Under the pieces are notes generated by a model. The model ran no database searches, had not been told where the DNA came from, and was given only the letters and a program-made list of their open reading frames with translations. A program made the translations under genes and the position numbers. A stretch of DNA of 64,000 bases. Source: Clostridium_AM sp900759715. Its GTDB lineage: Bacteria > Bacillota > Clostridia > Clostridiales > Clostridiaceae. The DNA is taken from NCBI GenBank assembly GCA_900759715.1, contig CAAEXF010000036.1, forward strand, positions 1 through 64,000, given 5' to 3'. Below, piece after piece: positions 54,638 through 63,722 of the stretch. Positions within the stretch are counted from its first letter, which is position 1; each line of letters starts with the position of its first letter.

Positions 54638-55075
54638 TCATCCTATAACCCTAAAGGATGTATTACCAATTTTAATCTCATCGCCAGAATTTAGATATTC
54701 TCTACCCTCAAATTTTAAACCATTCAACAATGTACCATTAGTACTTCTTAAATCTTCTATTATACAATCATTGTTCTTTATATATATTCTTGCGTGATGC
54801 CCTGAAGCATACGGGTCGTCCAATACAAGTAAATTATCGTTTTTCCGTCCCACTGTTATCTCGCTCTGGATTGGAATAACTCCACCTCTTCTTAAATTTG
54901 CATTATTTCCAGGCTCTATTATCTCAAGTCCAAAGGATCTTCTGTTACCTGTCCTTACCCTTCTTCCTCCATTTTTTATATCTTTATACATTATTCTTAA
55001 TGCAAAGAAAATTATAATATAAACTATTGCTATAATTATAATTTTAAAGACTAAACTTAATTTGCTCAGATCCAT
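54638..55075 (-). CDS. FHA-domain protein with N-terminal membrane anchor
   Basis: A 145-residue protein with one N-terminal transmembrane helix (about 8-28) and a C-terminal forkhead-associated domain (about 70-145). The FHA signature is visible as VGRKNDNLLVLDDPYASGHHARI, shown here only by its parts (GRKND, SGHHA), followed by EDLRSTNGTLLNG. Such domains bind phosphothreonine. Placement beside a SEDS polymerase and PBP resembles the actinobacterial fhaB-rodA-pbpA cluster, suggesting a role in wall-synthesis signalling. No Ser/Thr kinase gene is in the window. Confidence 0.88.
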   Translation of the reverse strand: MDLSKLSLVFKIIIIAIVYIIIFFALRIMYKDIKNGGRRVRTGNRRSFGLEIIEPGNNANLRRGGVIPIQSEITVGRKNDNLLVLDDPYASGHHARIYIKNNDCIIEDLRSTNGTLLNGLKFEGREYLNSGDEIKIGNTSFRVIG

Positions 55076-55136
55076 ATAACCACCTTCTTGTAAATTTATT
55101 AAATAAAATTTTCCTTATTACCCATTAACATATCAA

Positions 55137-55170
55137 AAGACTAGCATCAGTAAAGGGTTATGCTAGTCTT
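55137..55170 (-). terminator. Terminator of uvrA
   Basis: aagactagcat (55137-55147) pairs perfectly with atgctagtctt (55160-55170), 8 bp past the uvrA stop codon, with tttt following on the minus strand. Confidence 0.85.
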
Positions 55171-55177
55171 ATATAGA

Positions 55178-58000
55178 TTATAACATCTTTTTTAAGTATT
55201 GTCCCGTATAAGAATGGCTATTTTCTGATATTTCCTCTGGAGTACCTGTGCATAAAATCGTTCCTCCCTTTTCCCCTCCTTCTGGGCCTAGGTCAATAAT
55301 ATGATCAGCACATTTTATTACATCAAGATTATGCTCTATAACTACTACAGTGTTTCCCGTTTCAACAATTCTTTGAAGAATATTTATAAGTCTATTTACA
55401 TCATCTATATGAAGACCAGTAGTAGGCTCATCTAAAATATATAAAGTTTTCCCTGTACTTCTCTTAGACAACTCATAAGCCAGTTTAATTCTTTGAGCCT
55501 CTCCACCAGATAGCTGGGTTGAAGGTTGCCCTAGTCTTATATATCCTAACCCTACATCCATAAGTGTTTGTATCTTATTCTTTATTCTAGGTATATTTTC
55601 AAAGAACTCTAATGCTTCCTCAACTGTCATATTTAAAACATCATCTATAGTCTTACCTTTATATTTTACCTCAAGAGTCTCTCTATTATATCTTTTTCCT
55701 TTACAAACTTCGCAAGGAACATATACATCAGATAGAAACTGCATTTCAATCTTTATTATTCCATCTCCACTGCAGGCCTCACATCTTCCACCTTTAACAT
55801 TAAAACTGAATCTACCAGGCTTGTAACCTCTCATCTTAGCTTCTGAAGTGTTTGAAAAAACTTCTCTTATAATATCAAATACTCCAGTATAAGTAGCTGG
55901 GTTAGATCTAGGCGTTCTTCCTATAGGACTTTGGTCTATATTTATTATTTTATCTATATTCTCTACGCCTAAAATGTCTTTATGACTACCAGGATTATCC
56001 TTTGAGTTATTTATTCTTTTATTCATTCCCTTAAATAGCACTTCATTTACAAGAGTACTTTTACCTGATCCAGATACACCAGTAACACAGGTCAGTATAC
56101 CTAAAGGGAAGTCAGCATTTATATTCTTAAGGTTATTTTCTTTGGCGCCTTTAACAGCTATATGTTTTCCATTTCCTTTTCTTCTCTCTGAAGGCAACTC
56201 AATTTTTTTCCTACCACTTAAGTATTGTCCAGTTATTGACTCTTCATTTTTCATTATTTCATCAATAGTACCTGCAGCTATGATTTTTCCGCCATGCTCT
56301 CCAGCTCCTGGTCCTATATCCACTATGAAATCTGCTTCTTTCATAGTATCTTCATCATGTTCAACTACAACTAATGTATTACCTATATCTCTTAAATGTT
56401 TCAGTGTGGAAATAAGTCTATCATTATCCCTTTGATGCAACCCTATACTTGGTTCATCCAATATATATAGTACTCCAACTAAACTAGAACCTATCTGTGT
56501 TGCTAGTCTAATTCTTTGTGATTCCCCTCCTGACAGCGTTCCAGCCGTTCTTGATAGTGTTAGATAATCTAAGCCAACATCAATTAAAAACTTTAATCTG
56601 CTTTTTATTTCCTTTAATATTTGATCACTGATTATTGCTTCTTTTTCAGATAAAGTAATCTCATCTAAGAACTTCAATTCATCTCTTATAGACATTGTAC
56701 AAAATTGAAAAATATTTTTGTCACCAACTGTAATAGCTAAAACTTCTGGTTTAAGCCTTGCTCCTTTACATTTTGGACATGGTTTATTACTCATATAATT
56801 TTCAACTTCGCTTTTAATATAATCTGAGTTTGTTTCTAAGTATCTTCTTTTCAAATTATTAACTACACCTTCAAAAGCATGATTAAATTCCATTACTCCA
56901 TTTTCCCTAGCATAGTTAACTTTGACTTTTTCTCCCTTTAAGCCGTATAATAATATATCAACAATCTCAGGGTTTAACTTTTCTATAGGGGTATCTAGTT
57001 TAAATTTATATTCTTTAGAAAGAGCCTTTAGTATACTAAAAGTCCAGGAATCCTCTTTTAAACTTCCACTGCCCCAAGCTGCAACAGCACCATCAAGTAT
57101 GCTCTTGCTTTTATCAGGTATTACTAAATCTGGATCTATCTCCATAAGCGTACCAAGACCATCACAGCTGTCACATTTTCCAAAAGGGGCATTAAAAGAA
57201 AACATTCTTGGTTCAATTTCACCTATACTAATACCACAGTCTGGACAGGAAAATTTCTCACTGAATAATATATCTTCTTCACCGATTACATTTACAATAA
57301 CCGATCCTTCAGCAAGCTTTAAAGCAGTCTCAAGTGAATCTGCCAATCTACTTCTTATATCTGGTTTTACTATTAATCTATCAACAACAACTTCAATAGT
57401 ATGCTTTATATTTTTTTCAAGCTTTATTTCCTCTTCTTCTAAATCAATAGTTTCTCCATCTATTCTTGCTCTTACAAATCCGTTCTTTCTTATATTTTCT
57501 AGTACTTTTACATGCTCGCCTTTTCTACCCTTTATAATAGGAGCAAGTATTTGAATTTTAGTTCTCTCAGGCATAGATAATACCCTGTCAACCATTTGAT
57601 CAACAGTTTGTTGAGTTATTTCTTTTCCGCACTTTGGGCAATGTGGAATTCCTATTCTTGCATATAAAAGTCTTAAATAATCATATATCTCAGTAACAGT
57701 ACCAACGGTAGAACGCGGGTTTCTACTTGTAGTTTTCTGATCAATAGATATTGCCGGTGATAATCCTTCTATATATTCAACATCAGGTTTATTCATTTGT
57801 CCCAAAAATTGCCTTGCATAAGCAGAAAGAGATTCAACATAGCGTCTCTGCCCTTCTGCATACAGAGTATCAAATGCCAAAGATGACTTTCCGGAACCAG
57901 AAAGTCCAGTAAATACAATTAATTTATCTCTTGGTATTTCTAAGTCAACATTTTTTAAATTGTGGACTTTAGCACCCTTTATTACTATGCTATTTCTCAT
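55178..58000 (-). CDS. uvrA: Excinuclease ABC subunit A
   Basis: DNA-damage recognition ATPase of nucleotide excision repair. The 940 residues are typical. It has two ABC modules with Walker A motifs GLSGSGKS near 32 and GVSGSGKS near 638, and ABC signatures TLSGGESQRIRL near 485 and QLSGGEAQRIKL near 826. Zinc-finger cysteines appear as CPDCGISIGE/CDSCDGLGT near 250-280 and as CEACSGDGIIKIE/CEVCKGKRY near 735-765. The ATG at 58000 follows aaggagtg-like sequence. It follows uvrB with about 90 bp between, occupied by a small repeat, in the conserved uvrB-uvrA order. Confidence 0.98.
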   Translation of the reverse strand: MRNSIVIKGAKVHNLKNVDLEIPRDKLIVFTGLSGSGKSSLAFDTLYAEGQRRYVESLSAYARQFLGQMNKPDVEYIEGLSPAISIDQKTTSRNPRSTVGTVTEIYDYLRLLYARIGIPHCPKCGKEITQQTVDQMVDRVLSMPERTKIQILAPIIKGRKGEHVKVLENIRKNGFVRARIDGETIDLEEEEIKLEKNIKHTIEVVVDRLIVKPDIRSRLADSLETALKLAEGSVIVNVIGEEDILFSEKFSCPDCGISIGEIEPRMFSFNAPFGKCDSCDGLGTLMEIDPDLVIPDKSKSILDGAVAAWGSGSLKEDSWTFSILKALSKEYKFKLDTPIEKLNPEIVDILLYGLKGEKVKVNYARENGVMEFNHAFEGVVNNLKRRYLETNSDYIKSEVENYMSNKPCPKCKGARLKPEVLAITVGDKNIFQFCTMSIRDELKFLDEITLSEKEAIISDQILKEIKSRLKFLIDVGLDYLTLSRTAGTLSGGESQRIRLATQIGSSLVGVLYILDEPSIGLHQRDNDRLISTLKHLRDIGNTLVVVEHDEDTMKEADFIVDIGPGAGEHGGKIIAAGTIDEIMKNEESITGQYLSGRKKIELPSERRKGNGKHIAVKGAKENNLKNINADFPLGILTCVTGVSGSGKSTLVNEVLFKGMNKRINNSKDNPGSHKDILGVENIDKIINIDQSPIGRTPRSNPATYTGVFDIIREVFSNTSEAKMRGYKPGRFSFNVKGGRCEACSGDGIIKIEMQFLSDVYVPCEVCKGKRYNRETLEVKYKGKTIDDVLNMTVEEALEFFENIPRIKNKIQTLMDVGLGYIRLGQPSTQLSGGEAQRIKLAYELSKRSTGKTLYILDEPTTGLHIDDVNRLINILQRIVETGNTVVVIEHNLDVIKCADHIIDLGPEGGEKGGTILCTGTPEEISENSHSYTGQYLKKML

Positions 58001-58021
58001 TAGGTTTATTTACACACTCCT

Positions 58022-58060
58022 TAAGGCATCTTTGACTTGCTATTTTCTTTCAAATGCCTA
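58022..58060. repeat. Short palindromic repeat between uvrB and uvrA
   Basis: aaggcatctttga ... tcaaatgccta spans 39 bp. On the minus strand it reads like the fused ends of the 38351-38517 element (aggcat..., atagcaagtc, aaagatgcct). It appears to be a minimal member of that family. Confidence 0.55.
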
Positions 58061-58087
58061 ATATTTTTTCATAATTAATAAACATTC

Positions 58088-60070
58088 TTAGTTTTTCTTT
58101 TGCTTTTTCAGTTTAAATATAATATCACGTAGTTTTGCTGCCTGCTCAAACTGAAGATTTTTAGCCGCATCCTTCATATCTTTTTCGTACTTTTCTATAA
58201 GCTGATCTATACTTTCATTATTGGCTTGAATAGCCTCTTCTAAACTATCGTATTCCACTTTTTCTTCTGAAATAGTTGTTGCTTCTATAACTTCTCTAAT
58301 GTCCTTAATAATAGTTTTAGGTGTTATATTATGCTTTTCATTATATTCCATTTGTATCTTTCTTCTTCTATTTGTCTCCGAAATAGCTCTTCCCATGGAA
58401 TCTGTTATTCTATCTGCATACATTACAACCTTACTATCTGCATTTCTTGCTGCTCTTCCTATAGTTTGTATAAGGGATCTTTCAGATCTTAAAAATCCTT
58501 CCTTATCTGCATCAAGTATAGATACTAAAGCCACCTCTGGAATATCCAGTCCTTCTCTCAATAAATTTATACCAATTAATACGTCAAACTCACCTTTTCT
58601 TAAATCTCTTATTATCTTCATTCTCTCTATTGTATCTACACCTGAATGAAGGTATCTACTCTTAACATTCATTTCCTTAAAGTAATCTGTTAGATCTTCT
58701 GCCATCTTTTTAGTAAGAGTGGTTACAAGCACTCTGTATCCTCTACTTATTGTCTCGTTTATGCTGGCATACAAATCATCAATTTGTCCCTTTATCGGCT
58801 TAACAATAATCTCTGGATCCAATAATCCAGTTGGTCTTATTATTTGTTCAACCACATTTGTAGAATGATCTAGCTCATATTGGGCTGGGGTAGCACTTAC
58901 AAATAAAACCTGGTTCAACTTGCCTTCAAATTCTTGAAATTGTAAAGGTCTGTTATCAAACGCTGAAGGAAGTCTAAAACCATACTCTACCAAAGACTCT
59001 TTTCTTGATTTATCTCCTGCATACATTGCCTTTACCTGGGGTAATGTAACATGGCTTTCATCTATAAATAAAAGGTAGTCATCAGGAAAATAATCTATAA
59101 GCGTCTGAGGCGGAGTCCCTTTAGCTCTTCCATCTAGTATTCTTGAATAATTCTCAATACCGCTGCAATATCCTACTTCTCTCATCATTTCTATGTCAAA
59201 ATTAGTTCTTTGTTTTAGTCTTTGCGCTTCTAACAACTTGTCTTGTGCAGTAAGTTCCTTTAAACGCTCTTCCAATTCTATTTCAATTTTATTTATTGCT
59301 AATTCAAGTCTATCTCTTGAAGTAGCAAAGTGTGATGCAGGAGATATTAATATATGCTTTGTTGTTCCTATTATTTCGCCGGTTAGAACATCAAACTCCC
59401 TTATCTTTTCAATTTCATCTCCAAAAAATTCTACTCTTACTCCCTTATTCGTTGATGAAGCTGGAAATATATCTAAAACATCGCCCTTGACCCTAAAGGT
59501 ACCTCTTACAAAGTTTATTTCATTTCTTTCGTATTGTATTTCAACTAGTTTCTTTATAACTTCATCTCTATCTTTGGTCATCCCTTGCCTCAGTGATAAT
59601 GTAAGGTTTTTGTATTCTTCAGGATTACCTAGTCCATATATACATGATACGGAAGCCACAACAATAACATCTTTTCTCTCTAGTAACGCTGATGTAGCTG
59701 AGTGTCTTAACCTATCTATTTCATCATTTATAGAAGCATCCTTCTCAATATATGTGTCTGTTTGAGCTACATATGCCTCTGGTTGATAATAGTCATAATA
59801 TGAAACAAAATACTCAACGCAGTTTTCCGGAAAAAACTCCCTAAATTCTGAGCAAAGCTGAGCTGCTAATGTTTTATTATGTGCCAGAACTAGTGTGGGT
59901 TTTTGAACCTTCTCGATTATATTTGCCATAGTAAAAGTTTTTCCTGAACCTGTTACTCCGAGAAGTGTTTGAAACTTTTCTCCACCAAATATTTTATTCG
60001 ATAAGTTATTTATGGCATTAGGCTGATCTCCTGTAGGTTTAAATTTAGAATGTATCTTAAAAACACTCAT
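58088..60070 (-). CDS. uvrB: Excinuclease ABC subunit B
   Basis: Helicase-like damage-verification subunit of nucleotide excision repair. The 660 residues are usual. Visible are Walker A LLGVTGSGKTFT near residue 36, the beta-hairpin region YYDYYQPEAY near 92, motif II FIDESHVTLPQ near 337, motif VI QTIGRAARN near 540 and a C-terminal UVR motif (KNLQFEQAAKLRDII near 637) that binds UvrC. It lies only 3 bp after the MinJ-like gene, so the two are co-transcribed. Translation starts at the ATG at 60070. Confidence 0.98.
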   Translation of the reverse strand: MSVFKIHSKFKPTGDQPNAINNLSNKIFGGEKFQTLLGVTGSGKTFTMANIIEKVQKPTLVLAHNKTLAAQLCSEFREFFPENCVEYFVSYYDYYQPEAYVAQTDTYIEKDASINDEIDRLRHSATSALLERKDVIVVASVSCIYGLGNPEEYKNLTLSLRQGMTKDRDEVIKKLVEIQYERNEINFVRGTFRVKGDVLDIFPASSTNKGVRVEFFGDEIEKIREFDVLTGEIIGTTKHILISPASHFATSRDRLELAINKIEIELEERLKELTAQDKLLEAQRLKQRTNFDIEMMREVGYCSGIENYSRILDGRAKGTPPQTLIDYFPDDYLLFIDESHVTLPQVKAMYAGDKSRKESLVEYGFRLPSAFDNRPLQFQEFEGKLNQVLFVSATPAQYELDHSTNVVEQIIRPTGLLDPEIIVKPIKGQIDDLYASINETISRGYRVLVTTLTKKMAEDLTDYFKEMNVKSRYLHSGVDTIERMKIIRDLRKGEFDVLIGINLLREGLDIPEVALVSILDADKEGFLRSERSLIQTIGRAARNADSKVVMYADRITDSMGRAISETNRRRKIQMEYNEKHNITPKTIIKDIREVIEATTISEEKVEYDSLEEAIQANNESIDQLIEKYEKDMKDAAKNLQFEQAAKLRDIIFKLKKQKKN

Positions 60071-60073
60071 TCT

Positions 60074-61372
60074 TTATTCATCCTCATCCTTATCTTTGTT
60101 TTTTATTTTATCTAGTATTTCACCAAATCTAGTCTCATCAAGCTTTACAACCATACTGTCCTTTGGAACTCCCCTAGGTACAAACACTATACCTAGTCTT
60201 TTATTGTCATTTAATTTATTATAACTTACTTGCTCAAATTTTCCTGTGACCTTCTTCACCTTAAACCATATAAAATTTGAACATTCTCTTATAGCTTCAG
60301 CTATTTTTTCTTCATTTTCAATTTTTTTATTATTAACTTCAACTAATAGATCTCCACATTTAATTCCCATTTCATTAGCTGGAGAGTTCGGCGCAACTGC
60401 TAATACCATTATTCCGTCTTCTCCACTGATAAACTTAGGTTCTCCTTTGACTTCTACATATCTTTGGAATGCTATAATAGCTTCGTGTGCTGCTGGAGCA
60501 AATATTACTACTAAAAATTTAAGTGGTAGATTTAAAACTGCAGCTTGGGCTAATCCAAATAAAGCAATGCTATATACTATCATTAGAGAACCTGACATTA
60601 ATGTCTTTGTCTCTTTATCCTTAGTAAAAGTTATGCTATTGTATCCTACCATACCATAAAAGGGAATAAGTGCTACTACTGCATTCTTTAAAATCTCGAC
60701 TGGTATGGAGCTTTTGACTAACGGCCACCAAGTTGGAAGTGGTACTTGCCAGGTTGTACTTATAGCAGTGTTATTATGAAGCATAAAAAATATTGCTATA
60801 GGTAATGCCCAATACCTTTGAAAAGCAAAACCACCTATTATCTTTTCGTCTCTACTGGTAAAAACCGGTATAGCTCCTGTTTTTCCATCTATAATTATAA
60901 GTATTCCTTCTACAAAGTGAAGAACTGCAATTAGAGTCATAAGTGATACTACATCTATTTTTAAAAAATCCAAATTAGGTATATTAAATGTACTTGAAAC
61001 TAAACTTAACATTAAGCTAGTAAAAGCAAGCGCAGCGCCTGAATAAGCAAAGCAGATAAATCTTGGATTAAAAAACATAAATATTATAGACATTAAAAAT
61101 ATTAAATCCACTGATGAACTTTCATCAAATACTATTCCTAAATAAGACATTATAACGCTGGCAAAAGCTCCTGCAAATATACCGATAACAATTTGCGATA
61201 TAGTAAGCTCAAAAGGAGTATTTACTCTCTCACCAATTATCATTCTCTGCATTATAGTAGTTTTTTTATTTTTTCTGTAAAGAATAAAAAATAAAATAAC
61301 CAAGAAAGTAACTAAATATGGTTCCGTCAACGCATAAGCTACAGCTCTTAAAGTAGACATCAAAATATTCAT
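60074..61372 (-). CDS. Polytopic PDZ-domain protein, MinJ-like
   Basis: A 432-residue membrane protein with about eight transmembrane helices (residues 10-300) and a C-terminal PDZ domain (about 310-385, GIMVLAVAPNSPANEMGI then GDLLVEVNNKKI). The arrangement and the place beside ctpB and uvrBA match Bacillus MinJ (YvjD), which bridges DivIVA and MinD to position division. The assignment rests on architecture and neighbourhood; similarity in the helices is hard to judge by eye. It lies between ctpB (terminator in between) and uvrB. Confidence 0.8.
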   Translation of the reverse strand: MNILMSTLRAVAYALTEPYLVTFLVILFFILYRKNKKTTIMQRMIIGERVNTPFELTISQIVIGIFAGAFASVIMSYLGIVFDESSSVDLIFLMSIIFMFFNPRFICFAYSGAALAFTSLMLSLVSSTFNIPNLDFLKIDVVSLMTLIAVLHFVEGILIIIDGKTGAIPVFTSRDEKIIGGFAFQRYWALPIAIFFMLHNNTAISTTWQVPLPTWWPLVKSSIPVEILKNAVVALIPFYGMVGYNSITFTKDKETKTLMSGSLMIVYSIALFGLAQAAVLNLPLKFLVVIFAPAAHEAIIAFQRYVEVKGEPKFISGEDGIMVLAVAPNSPANEMGIKCGDLLVEVNNKKIENEEKIAEAIRECSNFIWFKVKKVTGKFEQVSYNKLNDNKRLGIVFVPRGVPKDSMVVKLDETRFGEILDKIKNKDKDEDE

Positions 61373-61406
61373 TTGAAAAATTTCCCCTCTCCGTAAAGTG
61401 AAACTT

Positions 61407-61474
61407 GCGCCAAATAAAGATCTACTTTATCTGGCGCGCAAGCAATGAAGTTAGACAGAATTACTCTGTCTAAC
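61407..61474 (-). terminator. Double hairpin after ctpB
   Basis: Two stems in tandem follow the ctpB stop. The first is gttagacaga/tctgtctaac (61450-61474, perfect 10 bp). The second is gcgcc...ggcgc with an internal aaataaaga/tttatct extension (61407-61437). The T runs are short, so termination efficiency is uncertain. Confidence 0.65.
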
Positions 61475-61516
61475 TTTTAAATTCAAATATTATACAAAAC
61501 GTAAACCAACCACAAC

Positions 61517-62689
61517 TTATTTAATTTTACCTTTTGCTATCTCAAGTGCCTTTGCAAATTGAGGATCCTGGTTTCTGTCATACGGTTTTTGTCTAAGCTC
61601 ATCTGGATATTTCACCTCTATATCAGGTTTTATCCCTGTATGATGTATATTTTCACCATTTGGCGTATAGTATTTTGAAACAGTAACTTTAAGAGCTGTT
61701 CCTTCACCGGTATCTAGAATAGTTTGAACTACTCCTTTACCAAAAGTTTTTTCTCCTACTAAAGTTCCAATCTTATAATCTCTTACAGCACCTGAAAATA
61801 TTTCTGAAGCACTTGCTGTGCCTCCATTAGTAAGTATAGTAACAGGTAAGCCTTCAGCTACTCCACCTTTAGATTTATATTCCTTTTTATTTTTATATTT
61901 ATCTATGGTAGAAACTATAACCTTATCCTTAGGAACAAAATTAGAAACCATATCCACACATTCATCAAGTAATCCACCTGGATTACCTCTTAAATCTATT
62001 ATTAGTGACTTCATACCCTTAGCTTGAAGCTCTTGTAATTTACTTGTAAAGTTCTTTGCCGTATTTTCATCAAACATTGTAACCTGCATATATCCTATGT
62101 TGCTATCTATCATCTCACCTTTTACTGTAGCTAAATTTATCTTCGCCCTTTTAAGCTTTACATCAAAGGTTCCCTTAGCCTCTCTATATAATGTCAATGT
62201 AACCTCTGTTCCATCTTGACCTTTCATTAAAGTTACTGCTTTATCAAGTTCTTTACCAGTTACATCTGTTCCATTTACTTTTTCAATTATATCTTTTGGA
62301 AGTATTCCCCCTTTTTTTGCTGGAGAATCTTCAAAAACATCAGCTACAACTATATTGTCATCCTTAGCCTGAACTTGAAGGCCAACACCACTGTAGTTTC
62401 CTTCTGTCTGAACGTTAAATTCGTCATATTCCTTCTTGTTCATAAATACAGTATAGGGATCTTTTAAAGCAGATGTCATTCCTTTAATAGCTCCTTCTAC
62501 TAAATCTGCGTCATTAATATTTCCATCATAATATTTATACAAATCATTTCTTACTTCAAACAGCTTCGAAAAATTTCCTGCTTGATTTGATATGTAAGCT
62601 TTAGTCCCAAACAATGTAATTGTATTGGTAATAAGTAGTGCTGCCACCGTACCTGAAATCCACTTTTTTTTACTATTCAAACTTTCCAC
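61517..62689 (-). CDS. ctpB: S41 family C-terminal processing protease (CtpB type)
   Basis: Secreted or membrane-anchored serine protease. In Bacillus, CtpB cleaves SpoIVFA during sporulation signalling. The 390 residues show an N-terminal transmembrane or signal segment (about 10-28). A PDZ domain lies at about 95-180 (YSGVGLQVQ...GGILPKDIIEKVNG). The protease core carries LIIDLRGNPGG near 232, the nucleophile motif GGTASASEIFSG near 292 and the lysine motif GEKTFGKG near 316. The ATG at 62689 follows agaggtgg. It follows ftsX in the conserved ftsEX-ctpB order. Confidence 0.94.
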   Translation of the reverse strand: MESLNSKKKWISGTVAALLITNTITLFGTKAYISNQAGNFSKLFEVRNDLYKYYDGNINDADLVEGAIKGMTSALKDPYTVFMNKKEYDEFNVQTEGNYSGVGLQVQAKDDNIVVADVFEDSPAKKGGILPKDIIEKVNGTDVTGKELDKAVTLMKGQDGTEVTLTLYREAKGTFDVKLKRAKINLATVKGEMIDSNIGYMQVTMFDENTAKNFTSKLQELQAKGMKSLIIDLRGNPGGLLDECVDMVSNFVPKDKVIVSTIDKYKNKKEYKSKGGVAEGLPVTILTNGGTASASEIFSGAVRDYKIGTLVGEKTFGKGVVQTILDTGEGTALKVTVSKYYTPNGENIHHTGIKPDIEVKYPDELRQKPYDRNQDPQFAKALEIAKGKIK

Positions 62690-62797
62690 CTCTTTGCTTT
62701 AAACCTTATACTCTATAGTATTTATACAAACCTTAAATAATTATAACATTAAAAAAAATAAATTTGTAAATTTATTTGTAAAATTTTAATAAAATGA

Positions 62798-62824
62798 GCA
62801 TGCAGCAAAATGCTGCATGCTTTT
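62798..62824 (-). terminator. Terminator after ftsX
   Basis: gcatgcagca (62798-62807) pairs perfectly with tgctgcatgc (62811-62820), 12 bp past the ftsX stop. The minus-strand tail (tcattttatt) is moderately T-rich. Confidence 0.75.
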
Positions 62825-62831
62825 AAATGTG

Positions 62832-63722
62832 CTAAACTGCTAAGAATTTTCTTATTGACAAAATACTTCCTAAAGAACCTATTACTATACCCGCTACTAA
62901 AAATACGCCTAAAATAGTAGTTAAAACATACTGTGGAGAAACTAATTGAATCATCATTAAACCTGTTGATGCTTTAACATATGCCATCTTATAAGCGTAA
63001 TATAAAGCTAAATCTGCAACTACTCCTCCTGCAACTCCTATAATCATACCTTCAATTATAAATGGCCATCTTATGAACCAATCTGTAGCTCCAATATACT
63101 TCATTATTCCTATTTCACGTCTTCTGGAATAAAGTGTGAGTTTAATAGTGTTTCCTATTAAAAATAGTGAAACTCCTATTAGCACCATAAATATAATACT
63201 TCCAACCCATTTTATTGTTTTTGTTATAGCTAAAAGTTTATCTACAACTTCTCTTCCGTCTTTTATTGTATCTATACCTTCTGAACCTTTAATGCTATTA
63301 ACAACAGTTGATACAACCTCTGGCTTTTGAACTCTAATTACATATGAATTAGGCATAGGGTTGTCTTTTTCAAGCCCATCTACAAGGCTTTTATTTTGAT
63401 CTCCTAATTGTTTCTTAAATTTATCCATGGCTTGAGACTTACTTTCGTATGTAACCTCAACAACTCCATCAACAGCTTTTATTTTCTTCTCTAATTCACT
63501 TTGCTGCTTTGTAGTAATATTATCTTTCAAGAATACCTTAACTTCAACTTTTGATTCCACTTCTAGTATCCCTTGTTTAACATTTAATATAGTAAGAAGA
63601 AATATACCTAGAATAAATAATGTAGCTGCAACAGTTGCTGCTGATGCTGTACTTATAGTTTTGTTTCTTCTTAAACTTTTCAATGAATCTTGTATAAAAA
63701 ACTTTATTGTACTAATCCTCAT
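62832..63722 (-). CDS. ftsX: Cell division ABC transporter permease FtsX
   Basis: Membrane partner of FtsE. The FtsEX complex does not transport but activates peptidoglycan hydrolases at division or sporulation sites. The 296 residues have the FtsX order: helix 1 (about 20-47), a large extracytoplasmic domain (50-165), then three helices (about 170-195, 220-245, 265-290). The N-terminal FIQDSLKSLRRNK segment is typical. Its start overlaps the ftsE end by 11 bp, so translation is coupled. Confidence 0.95.
   Translation of the reverse strand: MRISTIKFFIQDSLKSLRRNKTISTASAATVAATLFILGIFLLTILNVKQGILEVESKVEVKVFLKDNITTKQQSELEKKIKAVDGVVEVTYESKSQAMDKFKKQLGDQNKSLVDGLEKDNPMPNSYVIRVQKPEVVSTVVNSIKGSEGIDTIKDGREVVDKLLAITKTIKWVGSIIFMVLIGVSLFLIGNTIKLTLYSRRREIGIMKYIGATDWFIRWPFIIEGMIIGVAGGVVADLALYYAYKMAYVKASTGLMMIQLVSPQYVLTTILGVFLVAGIVIGSLGSILSIRKFLAV

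Noticed and set aside
56922..57554. A plus-strand ORF of 210 codons inside uvrA
   Set aside because: It is the antisense shadow of a strongly conserved uvrA region, with Ser/Leu/Phe-rich content and no RBS.
59193..59765. A plus-strand ORF of 190 codons inside uvrB
   Set aside because: It mirrors conserved uvrB coding sequence on the other strand and resembles no protein.
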